Below, one piece after another: positions 4,393 through 5,094 of a stretch of 5,094 bases of DNA. Numbering within the stretch: the stretch's first letter is position 1; each line of letters opens with the position of its first letter. Location: positions 1 to 5,094 of the forward strand of contig DMYK01000097.1 of NCBI GenBank assembly GCA_003483675.1. The letters are read 5' to 3'. The stretch comes from Microcoleaceae cyanobacterium UBA11344. GTDB lineage: Bacteria > Cyanobacteriota > Cyanobacteriia > Cyanobacteriales > Microcoleaceae. Position numbers and translations under genes: made by a program. The notes below the pieces were generated by a model that saw only the letters and a program-made list of their open reading frames with translations, was not told where the DNA came from and did not search any database.

Positions 4393-5094
4393 ATGCTCTC
4401 TACCGCCAACAAAGAAATCTCCGTCCCAACCGACTCCCTCCTCAAACAAAAGTATCCTAAAAGTCATGCCCACTATAGGTTTCAAGACTTTTTTGTCTTC
4501 GATCGCCAGATGGGAACCATTAACGACTGGAATGAGTCGCGCAACATTTTTACCAGCGAAGACTTCATTATCGGTTTGGTGGAGGGACTAGAAGAAGAAG
4601 TAGGCCCAGCTTCCTCAGTGATCATGTATACTATTGGTTGCCAGTGGGGAGTCCAAGATTCCGAATTTTTTCAAAAATGGTTTAGTGCCGAATTCGGCCA
4701 AAACATTCGCCAGTCAAATCTGATGTTTCTGCTAGAAACTTGGTGGTGGCCGTTCACAGCTCAAGGTTGGGGTCGCTGGCAAGTGGATATGAGCGATCGT
4801 AAACAAGGCTGCATCTTCATCAACCTGTTTGACTCAGCAGTTGCTCGCACCTTGGGCGACGTGGGCAAACCCGTTTGTCATATTTACGCCGGTTTGTTCG
4901 CCGGTTTCTTCGGCTCTCTAGTCAAAAAACCTCTGAGCTGCATAGAACTCCAATGTTACTCAATGGGAGAAAGCTATTGCAAATTCCTGCTAGGAAACCC
5001 CGACAAAATTGATGCAGCAGCATTCTGGCTTAACGAAGGTGCCAACGCCCGCGACATTCAAAACCGACTGCAAAACGGTGAAATATTGCGGTAA
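4393..5094 (+). CDS. V4R-domain protein (4-vinyl reductase family), possible photosystem II assembly factor
   Basis: This is a complete 233-residue soluble protein whose TAA is the last codon of the window. The N-terminal half is a mixed alpha/beta region with GLVEGLEEEVG (61-71) and a Trp-rich segment, ETWWWPFTAQGWGRW (115-129). The C-terminal part is the V4R (4-vinyl reductase) small-molecule-binding domain, about residues 139-201. It carries the Gly-rich helix CHIYAGLFAGFFGSL (162-176) followed by CIELQCYSMGESYCKFLLG (183-201). Cys162, Cys183, Cys188 and Cys196 are candidate ligands for a metal or cofactor; the Glu-x-x-Cys and Gly-x-x-x-Cys spacing is typical of the family. The family is named after bacteriochlorophyll BchJ, but cyanobacterial members are not proven reductases. 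In Synechocystis, V4R proteins (Slr0144, Slr0147) belong to an operon for photosystem II assembly, and this gene is plausibly related. Downstream neighbours that would confirm this are outside the window. Confidence 0.9.
   Translation: MLSTANKEISVPTDSLLKQKYPKSHAHYRFQDFFVFDRQMGTINDWNESRNIFTSEDFIIGLVEGLEEEVGPASSVIMYTIGCQWGVQDSEFFQKWFSAEFGQNIRQSNLMFLLETWWWPFTAQGWGRWQVDMSDRKQGCIFINLFDSAVARTLGDVGKPVCHIYAGLFAGFFGSLVKKPLSCIELQCYSMGESYCKFLLGNPDKIDAAAFWLNEGANARDIQNRLQNGEILR

Noticed and set aside
1..5094. CRISPR array, tRNA or rRNA genes, intact insertion sequence
   Set aside because: There are no regularly spaced long repeats, no cloverleaf-like sequence with the conserved TTC-arm, no rRNA motifs and no transposase-like frame. 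The tandem repeats have a 7-base period without spacers.

Overview
The window looks like chromosomal DNA of a cyanobacterium, probably a filamentous Oscillatoriales-type genome (Microcoleus or Oscillatoria relatives). The evidence is three exact copies of the HIP1 octamer GCGATCGC, several tandem heptanucleotide repeats of the kind common between genes in filamentous cyanobacteria, and the gene content: a caspase-homologue (orthocaspase) protein with a cyanobacterial helical-repeat tail, and a V4R-domain protein. The genus is inferred, not shown.

Layout. Positions 1-629 hold no gene I can support, only two stem-loops and a possible decayed response-regulator start. A small unknown protein is likely on the minus strand at 630-854. 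Positions 855-1947 are repeat-rich and apparently non-coding. They hold palindromes, a heptamer array, a 17-bp direct repeat, a minus-strand rho-independent terminator at 1708-1734, and a second heptamer family that forms an inverted repeat just past the orthocaspase stop codon. The minus-strand gene at 1948-3798 encodes a membrane-anchored pseudo-orthocaspase: it keeps the caspase p20 fold, but the catalytic His and Cys are replaced by Tyr and Asn. Positions 3799-4392 separate it from a divergent V4R-domain gene (4393-5094, plus strand). That gap holds a third heptamer array, a nested stem-loop repeat, small hairpins and two short reading frames. The second short frame has a well-placed Shine-Dalgarno sequence and ends two bases before the V4R start codon.

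How the genes relate. The orthocaspase and V4R genes are transcribed away from each other, and nothing in the sequence ties their functions together. The V4R gene ends at the last base of the window, so any downstream operon partners are out of view. V4R proteins of this kind open a photosystem II assembly operon in Synechocystis (the slr0144-slr0152 group), and that is the best guess for its role. The items most worth a second look are the dead-dyad caspase with its duplicated tail, the small coupled reading frame before the V4R gene, and the three unrelated heptamer repeat families around the orthocaspase gene.
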